A stretch of DNA of 64,000 nucleotides from Candidatus Scatonaster coprocaballi (GCA_018064475.1 JAGHVD010000055.1:1-64000), one strand, 5' to 3'; shown: positions 8,111 through 17,226, counted from the stretch's first letter. The notes: generated by a model not told the origin, from the letters alone. Numbers and translations: made by a program.

Positions 8111-9247
8111 TTGATACGTTTTGAGAATGTACATAAGAGATATAAGACCGGAACTGACGCGCTCCGCGGTGTGACTTTCTCCATCGCGGATGGTGAATTC
8201 GTATTCGTCATTGGAAAGAGTGGTTCGGGTAAGTCGACACTGATGAAGTGTATCACCCGAGAAGAACGCCCGACAGAAGGGTATGTCATTATTGACAAGT
8301 TCTGTATTTCCAAGATGCCACGTGCGCTGATTCCGGTCCTTCGTCGTCAGATAGGAATTATCTATCAGGACTTCCGATTAATTGAGACGAAAACTGTCGA
8401 AGAGAACGTTGCTTTTGCCGGCGAGATCATCGGCGTGCCTCGTAAACAATTGAAGCAGATGGTCGATATTGTGCTGGGTGCGGTCGGACTTCGCGACAAG
8501 GCGAATGCGATGCCTCTTGAATTGTCCGGTGGTGAGCAGCAGCGTATTGCAATCGCGCGTGCGATGTTGAATCATCCGAAGTTGATCGTAGCGGATGAGC
8601 CGACGGGAAATCTGGACCCGGAAACTTCCGAGTCAATCATGGCACTCCTTCAGGAGATCAATCGTCAGGGCACGACGGTCATCGTATGCACACACGATAG
8701 CAACATGGTAGACCGTATGAAGAAGCGTGTCATCGAAGTGGATGATGGATTGATCGTCCGCGATGAGAAGGGTTCCGGCTACACGGCTGTCGTGGAGCAT
8801 TGGCCACCGGCGTTACCGAAGTCGATGCAGGATGAATTCGTGCCGGAAGTGGTTGACTACAAGGAACTGCATGAGGCAGACGTTGAGCCTGAAGATAGAC
8901 CGTTACCGGAATTTCCGAATATGCAGGGTGAGCAAAAGAAAGAAGCAGTTGTTGAACAGGTGCCGGAAATCATTGTGATGGACACGGAAGAACCTGTTAC
9001 AGAACCCGTGGCCGAGCCTGTGGAAGAGACAGTAACCGAAGAAAATGAGGAGACAACAGAAACTCCTGCTTCCGAGGAAACCGTTGAACCTGTGAGCGAG
9101 CCGGTATGTGAACCGCTTGCCGAGGAAAAGGTTGAGCCGATGGTCGACGAGAAGGTGGAGACGCCAAGTGAGCCTGTGGTGGAAGAGAAGACACGTTCTG
9201 AATATCTGGATGATCCGGATATTCTAGAAGAGGAGGATGATGAATGA
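8111..9247 (+). CDS. ftsE: cell division ATP-binding protein FtsE with long acidic C-terminal extension
   Basis: ATPase of the FtsEX complex, which drives septal murein hydrolases from the cytoplasmic face. The ATPase core (1 to about 228) has Walker A GKSGSGKST, Q-loop IYQDFRLI, signature LSGGEQQRIAIARA, Walker B LIVADEPTGNLDPE and H-loop CTHD. The protein is 378 residues while FtsE is usually about 230: the extra 150 residues are Glu/Pro/Val-rich with repeated EPV/EEK units and are probably disordered. The start is a TTG at 8111; no ATG or GTG lies before the conserved FENVHKRY and the RBS is poor. Its stop overlaps the ftsX ATG (ATGA). Confidence 0.92.
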   Translation: MIRFENVHKRYKTGTDALRGVTFSIADGEFVFVIGKSGSGKSTLMKCITREERPTEGYVIIDKFCISKMPRALIPVLRRQIGIIYQDFRLIETKTVEENVAFAGEIIGVPRKQLKQMVDIVLGAVGLRDKANAMPLELSGGEQQRIAIARAMLNHPKLIVADEPTGNLDPETSESIMALLQEINRQGTTVIVCTHDSNMVDRMKKRVIEVDDGLIVRDEKGSGYTAVVEHWPPALPKSMQDEFVPEVVDYKELHEADVEPEDRPLPEFPNMQGEQKKEAVVEQVPEIIVMDTEEPVTEPVAEPVEETVTEENEETTETPASEETVEPVSEPVCEPLAEEKVEPMVDEKVETPSEPVVEEKTRSEYLDDPDILEEEDDE

Positions 9248-10143
9248 GCTTACGCGCATTAAAAAATTCCCTCAAAGAAGGTGTTCAGGGTATCGTACGT
9301 CATCCGCTGGTTACAGTGGCTTCTGTGACGACAATCCTATTGATGTTACTACTGATGTCTATCTTCTTTATCTTCTCAGCCAATGCGAGATATATCATGA
9401 AGAAAGTTGGACAACAGCCACCAATTGAAGTATATATGAAGCTTCAGTGCACACAGGAAGAGATGAATATGGTCGTTTCCTATTTGGAGAGTGTGCCCAA
9501 TGAAGTGAAGGAATTCCATGCACTGTCTCCAGAACAGAACTACGAGCGTTTCCGTGAAGAATTGGGCGACAGCGCTTCAATCCTGGATGAATTCGACTAT
9601 AATACATATCTTCCCTATACCATGACCGTACAACTGACGGATCCGGGTTATGCAGACGAGGTCGTTATGCGACTGCAGGCGATTCCGGGGGTGAAGAAGG
9701 TGAGACAGGAGAGCCGCGTCATGCAGTTCCTCTCCAAGACGACGAAGATGGTGAATATCACGACAGTCGTTGCTTTTACCGTATTATTCTTGATTTCTTT
9801 GTTTATCATTTCCAACATGGTTCGTATCTCTGTCTACTCACGTTCGACGGAGATCGCCATCATGAAGTTCGTCGGGGCCACCAATGGATACATCCGACTT
9901 CCGTATATCGTTGAGGGTGCACTTGTTGGTCTAGTCAGTGCATGCTTTGCGTGGGGAATTACGTATCTTGCATACAGCAAGCTTTTCAAAGTAGCGATGA
10001 AAAATGTATTGGAAAACAGTCTCTATGCGTTGATTCCCATGCGTACGTTATCTGTATCTGTCTTGATCCTCTGCCTAACTTGCGGCGTGATTATCGGATC
10101 GATCGGAAGTGGCGTTGCAGTACGAAAGTACGTCAAAGTATAA
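9244..10143 (+). CDS. ftsX: cell division permease-like protein FtsX
   Basis: 299-residue membrane partner of FtsE. Layout: a first transmembrane helix at about 21-47, an extracellular loop of about 120 residues containing the FtsX ECD segment (VYMKLQCTQEE...), then three more helices ending in VLILCLTCGVIIGSIGSG. The MKFVGATNGYIRLPYIVEG motif is characteristic of FtsX/MacB permeases. It transmits ATP-driven movement to a hydrolase outside the cell, here probably the LytM protein encoded next. GAGGAGG precedes the ATG, which overlaps the ftsE stop codon. Confidence 0.93.
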   Translation: MSLRALKNSLKEGVQGIVRHPLVTVASVTTILLMLLLMSIFFIFSANARYIMKKVGQQPPIEVYMKLQCTQEEMNMVVSYLESVPNEVKEFHALSPEQNYERFREELGDSASILDEFDYNTYLPYTMTVQLTDPGYADEVVMRLQAIPGVKKVRQESRVMQFLSKTTKMVNITTVVAFTVLFLISLFIISNMVRISVYSRSTEIAIMKFVGATNGYIRLPYIVEGALVGLVSACFAWGITYLAYSKLFKVAMKNVLENSLYALIPMRTLSVSVLILCLTCGVIIGSIGSGVAVRKYVKV

Positions 10144-10155
10144 GAGGTGAGAAGG

Positions 10156-11502
10156 ATGTTTCGTAGCAAAAACAGATGGATACGACTTCTTGCGGCGACA
10201 CTGAGTATAGCTGTCGTATTGAGTGGTACATGGTTCATGAGCCGAAAGCCGGTGAAGGCGGTCGGTAGAGATTTCTTGAGTTATTCGCCCGCGCCGGGTG
10301 ATATTGAAGATGCCAAGCGTGAGCGAGATGAGGCGCGCCAGAAGGCAGAGGAAGCGGCTTCACAGGTTGAGCAGCTGAAGGGGGAGAAGGCGGATCTTTC
10401 CGGTGAATTGGAAGAACTTCAGGGCTTAAGTGATGAGCAGATGGCGCAGTACGAAGAGATTTCTGAGGACCTTGCGGCTGCATTGATTGCGAAACAGGAT
10501 GCGCTGGATGAATATGTGCAATCCCAAGAGAACTTGATTGCGAAACGCAAGCAGTATGCGGAACGAATTAGTGTCATGTTCGAGTATGAGAACAAGTCTA
10601 CACTCGAGATCCTACTGGAATCGGATAGCATTGCAGGTTTTTTTACCAACTTAGAACTGATTTCCATGATTGGTGAAGCGGATCTGCAGATGGTCGATGA
10701 ACTGACCATTGCTATGGACGATGCGGAATTGAAGAACGAGCGCTGCCTCAAGGAAGCGGAAGACATGCAGGCGATTGCGGATCAGAAGGAAGCGGAACTG
10801 AAGGAGCTGCGAGATCGAATCGGCGTGACGGAAGAAGCGTTGGAAGAGACTTCGAGTAAGCTGTCCCGCTGGGAACAAGAAGAACGCGAATTTCAGGAGG
10901 AGGCAGATCGTCTGGACGAAGAGATCCGCCGACTTCAGCAGGAAGAAGAAGAGCGTCAGCGTAAAGCGGCGGCGCTGACCCAGGCGGCGCAGCAGACACA
11001 GGCAGCGAAAGAAGAGAATTCGAGCAGTACTGCAACCAAAGCGCCGACGAAGGCACCAAGTAAGCCGTCCCAACCTGCGCCGAAGGGGAAGATGACCTGG
11101 CCATATCCTGGAGACTATACAGTATACTCACCATATGGTATGCGTTATCACCCAATCTATCACTACGATAAGATGCACTGGGGCGTCGACCTTGGCGGTG
11201 ACTACGGAAATCCTATCGTTGCGGCGGCATCCGGAACAGTCATCAAGGTAGATGAACCGGTTGAAGGTCAGAACACGGGTGGATCCAACTATGGTAACCA
11301 TTGCGTAATCGATCACGGAAATGGAATTACGACTTGCTATGCGCACTGCCGTGATGTGTATGTCTCGGTCGGTGATCATGTAGAGGCAGGTCAGGTGATC
11401 GCAGAATGCGGAAGTACCGGTGCATCGACCGGACCGCACTTGCACTTTGAAGTAAGAGAGAATGGAACGAAGGTTGACCCTGTTCCTTATATAAAAGGAT
11501 AA
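10156..11502 (+). CDS. FtsEX-linked murein hydrolase, coiled coil plus LytM/M23 peptidase
   Basis: 448 residues from the ATG at 10156, chosen because GAGGTG lies 5 bases upstream; a GTG at 10147 is the alternative. An N-terminal signal/anchor (about 8-28) is followed by a long coiled coil (about 50-270, Glu/Lys/Gln-rich), a Thr/Lys/Pro linker and a C-terminal M23 domain (about 313-448). The zinc and catalytic residues are all present: His341 and Asp345 in HWGVDLG, His397 in YAHC, and HLH at 428-430. So, unlike the EnvC activator of E. coli, it should cut peptidoglycan itself. It starts 12 bases after ftsX and is the predicted extracellular effector of FtsEX. Confidence 0.9.
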   Translation: MFRSKNRWIRLLAATLSIAVVLSGTWFMSRKPVKAVGRDFLSYSPAPGDIEDAKRERDEARQKAEEAASQVEQLKGEKADLSGELEELQGLSDEQMAQYEEISEDLAAALIAKQDALDEYVQSQENLIAKRKQYAERISVMFEYENKSTLEILLESDSIAGFFTNLELISMIGEADLQMVDELTIAMDDAELKNERCLKEAEDMQAIADQKEAELKELRDRIGVTEEALEETSSKLSRWEQEEREFQEEADRLDEEIRRLQQEEEERQRKAAALTQAAQQTQAAKEENSSSTATKAPTKAPSKPSQPAPKGKMTWPYPGDYTVYSPYGMRYHPIYHYDKMHWGVDLGGDYGNPIVAAASGTVIKVDEPVEGQNTGGSNYGNHCVIDHGNGITTCYAHCRDVYVSVGDHVEAGQVIAECGSTGASTGPHLHFEVRENGTKVDPVPYIKG

Positions 11503-11508
11503 TATATC

Positions 11509-12291
11509 ATGTCAGCATACGATTTTCTCGCGGATTACTACGATGATTTCCAGAAGGACATCGATCCCTGTGAGTGGGCACAGTTTATAGACGGCATTGT
11601 CAAGAAGTATGGCCGAACAAGCGGAGATGGTGAAGCCGGTCGACTGCTTCTTTGTGATCTTGGCTGCGGAACCGGTCTTGTGACTTGTGAACTTTCTAAG
11701 ATGGGGTACGATACAGTGGGCGTGGACAATTCCTTGCCTATGCTGGAACGTGCACGGACACGTGCGGAAGAAGAGGGTTGCCCGATTCTGTGGCTTTGCC
11801 AGGATATGACGGCGCTGGATCTATATGGCACCATGGATGTCTTTGTTTCCTTGCTGGATACAATGAACCACATTACGAATAAGAAAGATATCGTAAAATT
11901 ACTGAAGTCTTTCTTCTGTTTTCTCAATCCGGGTGGGCTCTTTATCTTCGACGTCGTGACCAAGAAACATTTCGCAGAGACACTTGGTCAAGGGTTCTTC
12001 TATTCTATTGAGGATGATTCGGCAATCTTCTGGGAGAATGACTACGATGAGAAAGCTAAGATGAACACAGCGTCCTTGACGATGTTTGGCGAACAGGAAG
12101 ATGGCCGCTACGAAAGATGTGATGAGGATATCGTGGAGCGATATTACTCGGATGCCGATATTCGCGAATTAGTTCGATCCTGCGGCCTGGAAGTAGTTGC
12201 GGTATATGGCGACCGAAAGAGAAGAAAACCGAATGAGAAAGATGAGCGGGTATTCTATTGTATCCGCCGTCCGGAAGAAACGGAGAAATAA
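11509..12291 (+). CDS. class I SAM-dependent methyltransferase
   Basis: 260 residues. The SAM-binding motif LLCDLGCGTGLVTCELSKMGYDTVGVDNS is split over motif I (DLGCGTG) and the acidic end of strand 2 (VDNS); CQDMTALDL and NPGGLFIFDV are motifs II and III. Substrate unknown: the family (YrrT/UbiE-like) includes small-molecule and RNA methyltransferases. It follows the LytM gene by 6 bases and precedes hslO by 2, so it is part of the same operon. AAAGGA precedes the ATG. Confidence 0.85.
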   Translation: MSAYDFLADYYDDFQKDIDPCEWAQFIDGIVKKYGRTSGDGEAGRLLLCDLGCGTGLVTCELSKMGYDTVGVDNSLPMLERARTRAEEEGCPILWLCQDMTALDLYGTMDVFVSLLDTMNHITNKKDIVKLLKSFFCFLNPGGLFIFDVVTKKHFAETLGQGFFYSIEDDSAIFWENDYDEKAKMNTASLTMFGEQEDGRYERCDEDIVERYYSDADIRELVRSCGLEVVAVYGDRKRRKPNEKDERVFYCIRRPEETEK

Positions 12292-12293
12292 AT

Positions 12294-13202
12294 ATGGATG
12301 ATTTCTATCAGGCACCGGGATCTCCGGTGGATGGCTCAGATTATATGGTCACTGCAACAGCCTTGGGCGGCAAAGTACGCGCTTTGGCTGTGCGGTCTAC
12401 GAATTTGGTGAAAGAAGCGCTTCGCATTCATGGAACGTCTCCTGTTGCGACTGCAGCGCTAGGACGTTTACTGACCGGTGCACTGTTTATCGCAGATACA
12501 CTGAAGGGCGATGGGGATTCCATGACGCTCAACATTCGCTCGGATGGACCGATCCAGGGCATGACAGTCGTCGCAGATTCGCATGGCCATGTTCGCGGAT
12601 ACTGTCTGGAGCCGGTGGTGGAGACTACTTATCACCGTCCCGGCAAATTGAATGTCGGCGCAGCAGTAGGAAAAGGAAAACTAACTGTGGTCAAAGACTT
12701 CGGACTGAAAGAGCCATATGTCGGACAGGTCGAGTTGGTCTCTGGAGAAATTGCGGAGGATCTGACATATTATCTGGCTTCTTCTGAACAGACACCTTCC
12801 ATCGTTTCGTTAGGAGTGGGCCTAGATGAGAACGGCGTCACCTGTGCCGGAGGATTCATGGTACAGCTTCTGCCGGGTGCAGACGAAGAGACGATCTCCT
12901 ATCTTGAACAACGCGTTGGCGGTGGTTTTCCCGACGTGACATTCCTGCTTCAGGAAGGCATGAATCCGGAACAGATCCTCGATATGTTCTTGGGTGATGA
13001 GAAGATATGCTTCCTTCAGGGCGCGCCGGTCTCCTACAAGTGTAACTGTTCCAGAGATCGCATGGAGCGAAATCTCTTGGCCATCGGCAAAGAAGATCTG
13101 ACTTCTTTGGCAGAAGATCCGAATGGAATTGACCTTGAGTGCCACTTCTGTGATCAGAAATATCACTTCACACAAGAAGATGTGAAGAATTTATTAAAAT
13201 AA
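12294..13202 (+). CDS. hslO: 33 kDa redox-regulated chaperone Hsp33
   Basis: Holdase chaperone activated when oxidants release its zinc. 302 residues from the ATG at 12294, which has GGAG upstream and gives the usual family N-terminus (DYMVTATALGGKVRALAVRST). The C-terminal redox switch is intact: CxC in YKCNCSRDRMER and CxxC in ECHFCDQKYHF, the four zinc ligands. RSDGPIQGMTVVADSHGHVRG is the conserved core. It follows the methyltransferase directly. In an anaerobe it would protect proteins during oxygen exposure. Confidence 0.93.
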   Translation: MDDFYQAPGSPVDGSDYMVTATALGGKVRALAVRSTNLVKEALRIHGTSPVATAALGRLLTGALFIADTLKGDGDSMTLNIRSDGPIQGMTVVADSHGHVRGYCLEPVVETTYHRPGKLNVGAAVGKGKLTVVKDFGLKEPYVGQVELVSGEIAEDLTYYLASSEQTPSIVSLGVGLDENGVTCAGGFMVQLLPGADEETISYLEQRVGGGFPDVTFLLQEGMNPEQILDMFLGDEKICFLQGAPVSYKCNCSRDRMERNLLAIGKEDLTSLAEDPNGIDLECHFCDQKYHFTQEDVKNLLK

Positions 13203-13205
13203 TGC

Positions 13206-13234
13206 TTGCAATCGCTTGACTTCTGCTGTATACT
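13206..13234 (+). promoter_or_regulatory. promoter of the S10 ribosomal operon
   Basis: TTGCAA (13206-13211), a 17-base spacer and TATACT (13229-13234): a near-consensus sigma-A promoter. It starts 3 bases after the hslO stop codon. Confidence 0.8.
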
Positions 13235-13240
13235 TTTTCC

Positions 13241-13513
13241 TGCGCGACTTTGTGCGCGTAGCGAAGATGCTTGAGATTGCCGTTCAGTAAGCGGGCTGTG
13301 CTTACGAAAACGGGTAACTTAGGCGGAGCAGCTGGGAACTTGATTCCTGGCGGTAACCTGAAGTCACAGCGTGTGTTTTCTGAAGAACACATGCCCAGGC
13401 CCAAAGTGCCGTATTGTGCGGTAACTGGTCTCCTGGGTTTTATGATGGGCAAAGAAGAAACGCTAGACAGGGTGAAGAAAAGAATAACAGCAAAGAATTT
13501 GGAGGAAAAAGAA
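13241..13513 (+). ncRNA. structured mRNA leader of the rpsJ operon with possible attenuator
   Basis: About 270 bases between the promoter and rpsJ hold no convincing gene but several hairpins: GCGC/GCGC near 13243; GTAAGC/GCTTAC around 13288-13306; TGTGTT/AACACA around 13372-13391; and GCCCAGG (near 13393) with CCTGGGT followed by TTTT (near 13433-13443), which looks like an attenuating terminator. A regulatory leader bound by a ribosomal protein encoded in the operon is the likely role; the ligand is not identifiable here. Confidence 0.5.
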
Positions 13514-13825
13514 ATGGCAACAAACCAGAAGATCAGAATTAAGCTTAAGGCTTTTGATCACGAGCTCCTTGACCAGAGCGCAGCACGTATCGTGGAGACG
13601 GTAACCAGAACAGGCGCAAGCTTCTCCGGCCCAATCCCGCTCCCGACAGAGAAAGAGATCACAACGATCCTGCGTTCTCCTCATAAGTACAAGGATTCCA
13701 GAGAGCAGTTCGAGCTCCGTACGCACAAGCGTCTTATCGACATTTTTGCACCGAGCCAGAAGACTGTAGAATCTTTAACCAAGCTTGACTTGCCGGCTGG
13801 CGTAAGCATTGAAATCAAGGCTTAA
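13514..13825 (+). CDS. rpsJ: 30S ribosomal protein S10
   Basis: 103-residue uS10 of the 30S head, which also acts in transcription antitermination as NusE. Family features: [21 protein letters not shown] at the start, [10 protein letters not shown] in the long loop and [20 protein letters not shown]. The ATG at 13514 has GGAGGAAAAA just upstream; the frame is open further upstream into the leader but that is not S10. First gene of the S10 block, followed by a 112-base gap before rplC. Confidence 0.97.
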   Translation: MATNQKIRIKLKAFDHELLDQSAARIVETVTRTGASFSGPIPLPTEKEITTILRSPHKYKDSREQFELRTHKRLIDIFAPSQKTVESLTKLDLPAGVSIEIKA

Positions 13826-13848
13826 TGTCAAATGGCAGAATCCGCGTT

Positions 13849-13908
13849 CCGCTGAACGTCAAGCGGCGGGATATGCGGAGGTCATGTTCTCAGGAAAATC
13901 TTGAGAAC
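13849..13908 (+). repeat. two hairpins between rpsJ and rplC
   Basis: CCGCT/AGCGG (13849-13866) and a perfect 7-bp stem GTTCTCA/TGAGAAC (13886-13908) fill the unusually wide rpsJ-rplC gap. No T-run follows, so they are more likely processing or translational control sites than terminators. Confidence 0.5.
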
Positions 13909-13937
13909 CAATAACCTAAATAGGAGGAATAAGAAAA

Positions 13938-14564
13938 ATGACAAAGTTCGTACTTGGCAAAAAAGCCGGCATGACACAGCTCTTTGACGAGAGTGGTTTG
14001 GCAGTACCGGCAACCGTTATTGAATGCAATCCTATGTTTGTTATTCAGAACAAGACGGTAGAGAAGGACGGCTACAAGGCAGTGAAAGTTGCTACAGGCG
14101 ACATTCGCGAGAAGCTTGTAAACAAGCCGGACAAGGGACAGTTCGCTAAGGCTGAGGTCAGCGTGAAGCGTACAATTCGTGAGTTCCAGACAGAGGATGA
14201 TTACACACTCGGTCAGGAAATCAAAGTTTCCGACATGCTCAGCGTGGGTGATCACGTTGATGTAAGCGGTGTATCCAAGGGTAAAGGCTACCAGGGTAAC
14301 ATCAAGCGTCACGGTCAGAAGGGTGGTCCGGATGGACACGGTTCTATGTACCACAGACGTGTTGGTTCTATGGGCGCTAACTCTACACCTGCTCGTGTTC
14401 TCCCTGGCAAGAAGATGCCTGGTCACATGGGCGCTGTAAACTGCACAGTACAGAATCTGACGGTCGTCAGTGTTGACGGCGAGAGAGGGATCCTCGTTCT
14501 TCGTGGCGCGATCCCGGGTCCTAAGGGCGGCATCGTAACGATTACGTCGTCCGTTAAGGCATAA
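13938..14564 (+). CDS. rplC: 50S ribosomal protein L3
   Basis: 208-residue uL3, an early 23S rRNA assembly protein reaching to the peptidyl-transferase centre. GKKAGMTQLFDESG marks the N-terminus and KGYQGNIKRHGQKGGPDGHG with HRRVGSMGANSTPARV the central extension that contacts rRNA. AGGAGG precedes the ATG. The codon bias is strong, as in the other ribosomal genes here. Confidence 0.97.
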   Translation: MTKFVLGKKAGMTQLFDESGLAVPATVIECNPMFVIQNKTVEKDGYKAVKVATGDIREKLVNKPDKGQFAKAEVSVKRTIREFQTEDDYTLGQEIKVSDMLSVGDHVDVSGVSKGKGYQGNIKRHGQKGGPDGHGSMYHRRVGSMGANSTPARVLPGKKMPGHMGAVNCTVQNLTVVSVDGERGILVLRGAIPGPKGGIVTITSSVKA

Positions 14565-14589
14565 TCATTCGACAAGGAGGAACTAAGAA

Positions 14590-15213
14590 ATGGCTAAAAT
14601 TGATATTTTGAATCTTAGTGGAGCCGTTGTCGGATCAATGGATCTTTCTGACGCAATCTTCGGTATTGAGCCGAACACAGCAGCAATGCGTACAGTAGTA
14701 CTCAACATTCTGGCTAATCGTCGTCAGGGCACACATTCCACAAAAACAAGAAGCGAAGTTCGTGGCGGCGGTAAGCGTCCGTATCGTCAGAAGGGTACAG
14801 GTCGTGCTCGTCACGGTTCTACTCGTTCTGCACAGTATGTTGGCGGCGGCGTCATCTTTGGGCCTAAGCCGAGATCTTACAGCTACACTGTACCGAAGAA
14901 GATTAGACGTCTCGCAATGAAGTCTGCTTTCTCCAGCAAGATGGCTGATACAAAGATCGTTGTTGTTGATGAGTTGAACTTCGACACAATGAAGACAAAG
15001 AACATGGTTGATTTCATGAAGGCAATCAACGTAAACGCTTCTGCACTCGTAGTACTGGGTGGTAAGAACGAGAACGCTGAGTTGGCTGCAAGAAACCTTC
15101 CTACAGTCAAGACAGCTTTCGTCAATACAATCAATGTATTCGACATCCTCAAGTATGATTCTTTCATCATGACGAAGGAAGCTGCTGAGAAGATTATGGA
15201 GGTGTATGTATGA
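14590..15213 (+). CDS. rplD: 50S ribosomal protein L4
   Basis: 207-residue uL4. The internal loop that lines the peptide exit tunnel is visible (TRSEVRGGGKRPYRQKGTGR followed by ARHGS). In some bacteria L4 also represses its own S10 operon; here that is only a possibility, to be considered with the structured leader before rpsJ. AAGGAGG precedes the ATG; the stop codon overlaps the rplW ATG by 4 bases. Confidence 0.97.
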   Translation: MAKIDILNLSGAVVGSMDLSDAIFGIEPNTAAMRTVVLNILANRRQGTHSTKTRSEVRGGGKRPYRQKGTGRARHGSTRSAQYVGGGVIFGPKPRSYSYTVPKKIRRLAMKSAFSSKMADTKIVVVDELNFDTMKTKNMVDFMKAINVNASALVVLGGKNENAELAARNLPTVKTAFVNTINVFDILKYDSFIMTKEAAEKIMEVYV

Positions 15214-15566
15214 ACAAGGCACCGCAGGACATCATCATCAAGCCGGTAATCACAGAGAAGAGCTCTACAGATGCTGCGTTTGGTAAGTACACATTCAAGG
15301 TAGCAAAGTCTGCTACAAAGACAGACGTTAGAAAGGCTGTTGAGCAGCTCTTCGGCGTAAAGGTAGTTTCTGTTAACACAGTAAACTACGATGGTAAGAA
15401 GAAGAGACAGCGCTACATCGAGGGCGTAACCGCTTCCTTCAAGAAGGCAGTTGTTACAATCGATATGGAAGCTAAGTCCGAGTCTTATCTTGGCAAGGGT
15501 GGCAAGGCTACCAAGTCCGACAAGAAGTATAAGACATCTATTGAAGAATTTGGAATCGGCCAGTAA
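15210..15566 (+). CDS. rplW: 50S ribosomal protein L23
   Basis: 118-residue uL23 at the tunnel exit, docking site for trigger factor and signal recognition particle. IIIKPVITEKS opens the protein and KVVSVNTVNYDGKKKRQRY is the rRNA-binding hairpin. It is about 20 residues longer than typical, with a C-terminal Gly/Lys/Ser-rich tail (SYLGKGGKATKSDKKYK...). The start is the ATG overlapping the rplD stop. Confidence 0.96.
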   Translation: MNKAPQDIIIKPVITEKSSTDAAFGKYTFKVAKSATKTDVRKAVEQLFGVKVVSVNTVNYDGKKKRQRYIEGVTASFKKAVVTIDMEAKSESYLGKGGKATKSDKKYKTSIEEFGIGQ

Positions 15567-15596
15567 TGGGCCTGATGGTAAAGGAGTGAAGAAGTA

Positions 15597-16424
15597 ATGG
15601 CAGTAAAGACTTTTAATCCAACTTCTCCTGCAAGACGCAACATGACAATTGCGGACTATTCTTCTCTGACGAAGAAGGCTCCGGAAAAGAGTCTGTTGGT
15701 TTCTGGCAGCAAGTCAGGCGGACGCAACTCTTATGGTCGTATCACTGTTCGCCACATCGGCGGCGGTAATCGTCGTAAGATCCGTGTCATTGACTGGAAG
15801 AGAAACAAAGATGGTATCCCGGCAACAGTAGTTGCACTTGAGTACGATCCGAACCGTACAGCATTCATTGCTCTTCTGCAGTATGCAGATGGTGCAAAGA
15901 CATACATCCTGGCTCCTCAGGGTCTCGAGGTAGGTGCTAAGGTTGTTTCCGGCGCTGATGCTGATATCGTAGCTGGTAACGCACTTCCGATCGCAAGCAT
16001 TCCGGTTGGTACCATGATCCACAGCATCGAGCTGAAGCCGGGCAAGGGCGCACAGATGGTTCGTACCGCTGGTGCTGGTGCTCAGTTGATGGCTAAGGAA
16101 GGTGACTTCGCTCAGATCCGTCTTCCTTCCGGTGAAGTTCGTATGGTATCTATCAAGTGCCGCGCAACGGTCGGTGTTGTAGGTAACGGCGAACACGAGA
16201 ACGTGTCCATCGGTAAAGCTGGTCGTCATCGTCACATGGGCGTAAGACCTGCAGTCCGTGGTGTTGTTATGAACCCGAACGATCACCCGCACGGTGGTGG
16301 TGAAGGTAAGTCCCCGATCGGTCTGCCGGGTCCTGTTACACCTTGGGGTGTTCCAACTCTTGGTAAGAAGACCAGAAACAAGAAGAAGCAGTCTAACAAG
16401 TATATTGTTAAGGGTAGAAAGTAA
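15597..16424 (+). CDS. rplB: 50S ribosomal protein L2
   Basis: 275-residue uL2, required for subunit joining and peptidyl transfer. [20 protein letters not shown] at the N-terminus and the C-terminal [15 protein letters not shown] loop with the conserved His are both present. AAGGAG lies upstream of the ATG. Normal family length. Confidence 0.97.
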   Translation: MAVKTFNPTSPARRNMTIADYSSLTKKAPEKSLLVSGSKSGGRNSYGRITVRHIGGGNRRKIRVIDWKRNKDGIPATVVALEYDPNRTAFIALLQYADGAKTYILAPQGLEVGAKVVSGADADIVAGNALPIASIPVGTMIHSIELKPGKGAQMVRTAGAGAQLMAKEGDFAQIRLPSGEVRMVSIKCRATVGVVGNGEHENVSIGKAGRHRHMGVRPAVRGVVMNPNDHPHGGGEGKSPIGLPGPVTPWGVPTLGKKTRNKKKQSNKYIVKGRK

Positions 16425-16442
16425 GCGAAGGGAGGAACCATA

Positions 16443-16721
16443 ATGAGTAGATCAACCAAAAAGGGTTATTTCGTACAGGATGCCCTGATGAAGAAAATCA
16501 ATGCGATGAACGCTGCGAATGAGAAGAAGGTTGTCCAGACTTGGTCTCGCGCTTCGACTATCTATCCTGAGATGGTCGGCCACACAATCGCTGTGTACGA
16601 CGGTAGAAGACACGTTCCGGTTTATGTCGTAGAAGAGATGATCGGACACAAGCTGGGTGAGTTCGCACCGACAAGAACTTTCCGTGGCCATGCCGGTGAG
16701 AAGACTTCCGGTGGTAAATAA
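16443..16721 (+). CDS. rpsS: 30S ribosomal protein S19
   Basis: 92-residue uS19 of the 30S head. [38 protein letters not shown] and [15 protein letters not shown] are family signatures. GGGAGGAACC precedes the ATG. Confidence 0.97.
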   Translation: MSRSTKKGYFVQDALMKKINAMNAANEKKVVQTWSRASTIYPEMVGHTIAVYDGRRHVPVYVVEEMIGHKLGEFAPTRTFRGHAGEKTSGGK

Positions 16722-16749
16722 TCGTAAGCTTTGAAGGGAGGAAATAATA

Positions 16750-17226
16750 GTGGAAAAAGTTAAAATGACCAAAGACTATATTGAAGCGAATCGCGATTCG
16801 ATCCTCGAAGCTTACGGTAAGGCTGAGAAGAAGAACGCGAAGCGTCCGGTCCTTACAAAGAAGCAGAAGAAGCTGCTCGGTATCGGTAAGGATCAGGGTA
16901 AGGCAATCGCTAAGTATGTCCGTATCACACCCCGTAAGGTGAAGATCGTAGCTGATCAGATCAAGGGTAAGGATATTGATGAGGCTTATGCAATCCTTGA
17001 CTACACACCAAAGGCAGCATCTCCGATTCTGAAGAAGGCGCTGAAGTCTGCTGAGGCAAACGCTGTAAACAACAACGGTCTGAACAGAGGAAGCCTGTAT
17101 GTTGCAGATGCTTTCGCAGGTGCAGGCCCGATCCTGAAGCGTTTCATTCCGAGAGCAAGAGGATCCGCATCAAGAATCAACAAGAGAACAAGTCACGTTA
17201 CTGTAGTTCTCAAGGAAAGAGTATAA
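16750..17226 (+). CDS. rplV: 50S ribosomal protein L22 with N-terminal extension
   Basis: uL22, whose hairpin lines the exit tunnel. The family core begins around residue 50 ([20 protein letters not shown]) and ends with [15 protein letters not shown]. The predicted protein has 158 residues instead of about 110: some 45 Lys/Glu-rich residues precede the core. The start is a GTG at 16750 with GGAGGAAA upstream; the in-frame ATG at 16765 (MTKDY) lacks its own RBS at good spacing, so the extension is probably translated. Such extended L22 proteins occur in other Clostridia and Mollicutes. Confidence 0.93.
   Translation: MEKVKMTKDYIEANRDSILEAYGKAEKKNAKRPVLTKKQKKLLGIGKDQGKAIAKYVRITPRKVKIVADQIKGKDIDEAYAILDYTPKAASPILKKALKSAEANAVNNNGLNRGSLYVADAFAGAGPILKRFIPRARGSASRINKRTSHVTVVLKERV

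Noticed and set aside
13271-13513. In-frame upward extension of rpsJ into the leader
   Set aside because: S10 begins at MATNQK with an ideal RBS; the extra residues match nothing and the region is better explained as structured RNA.
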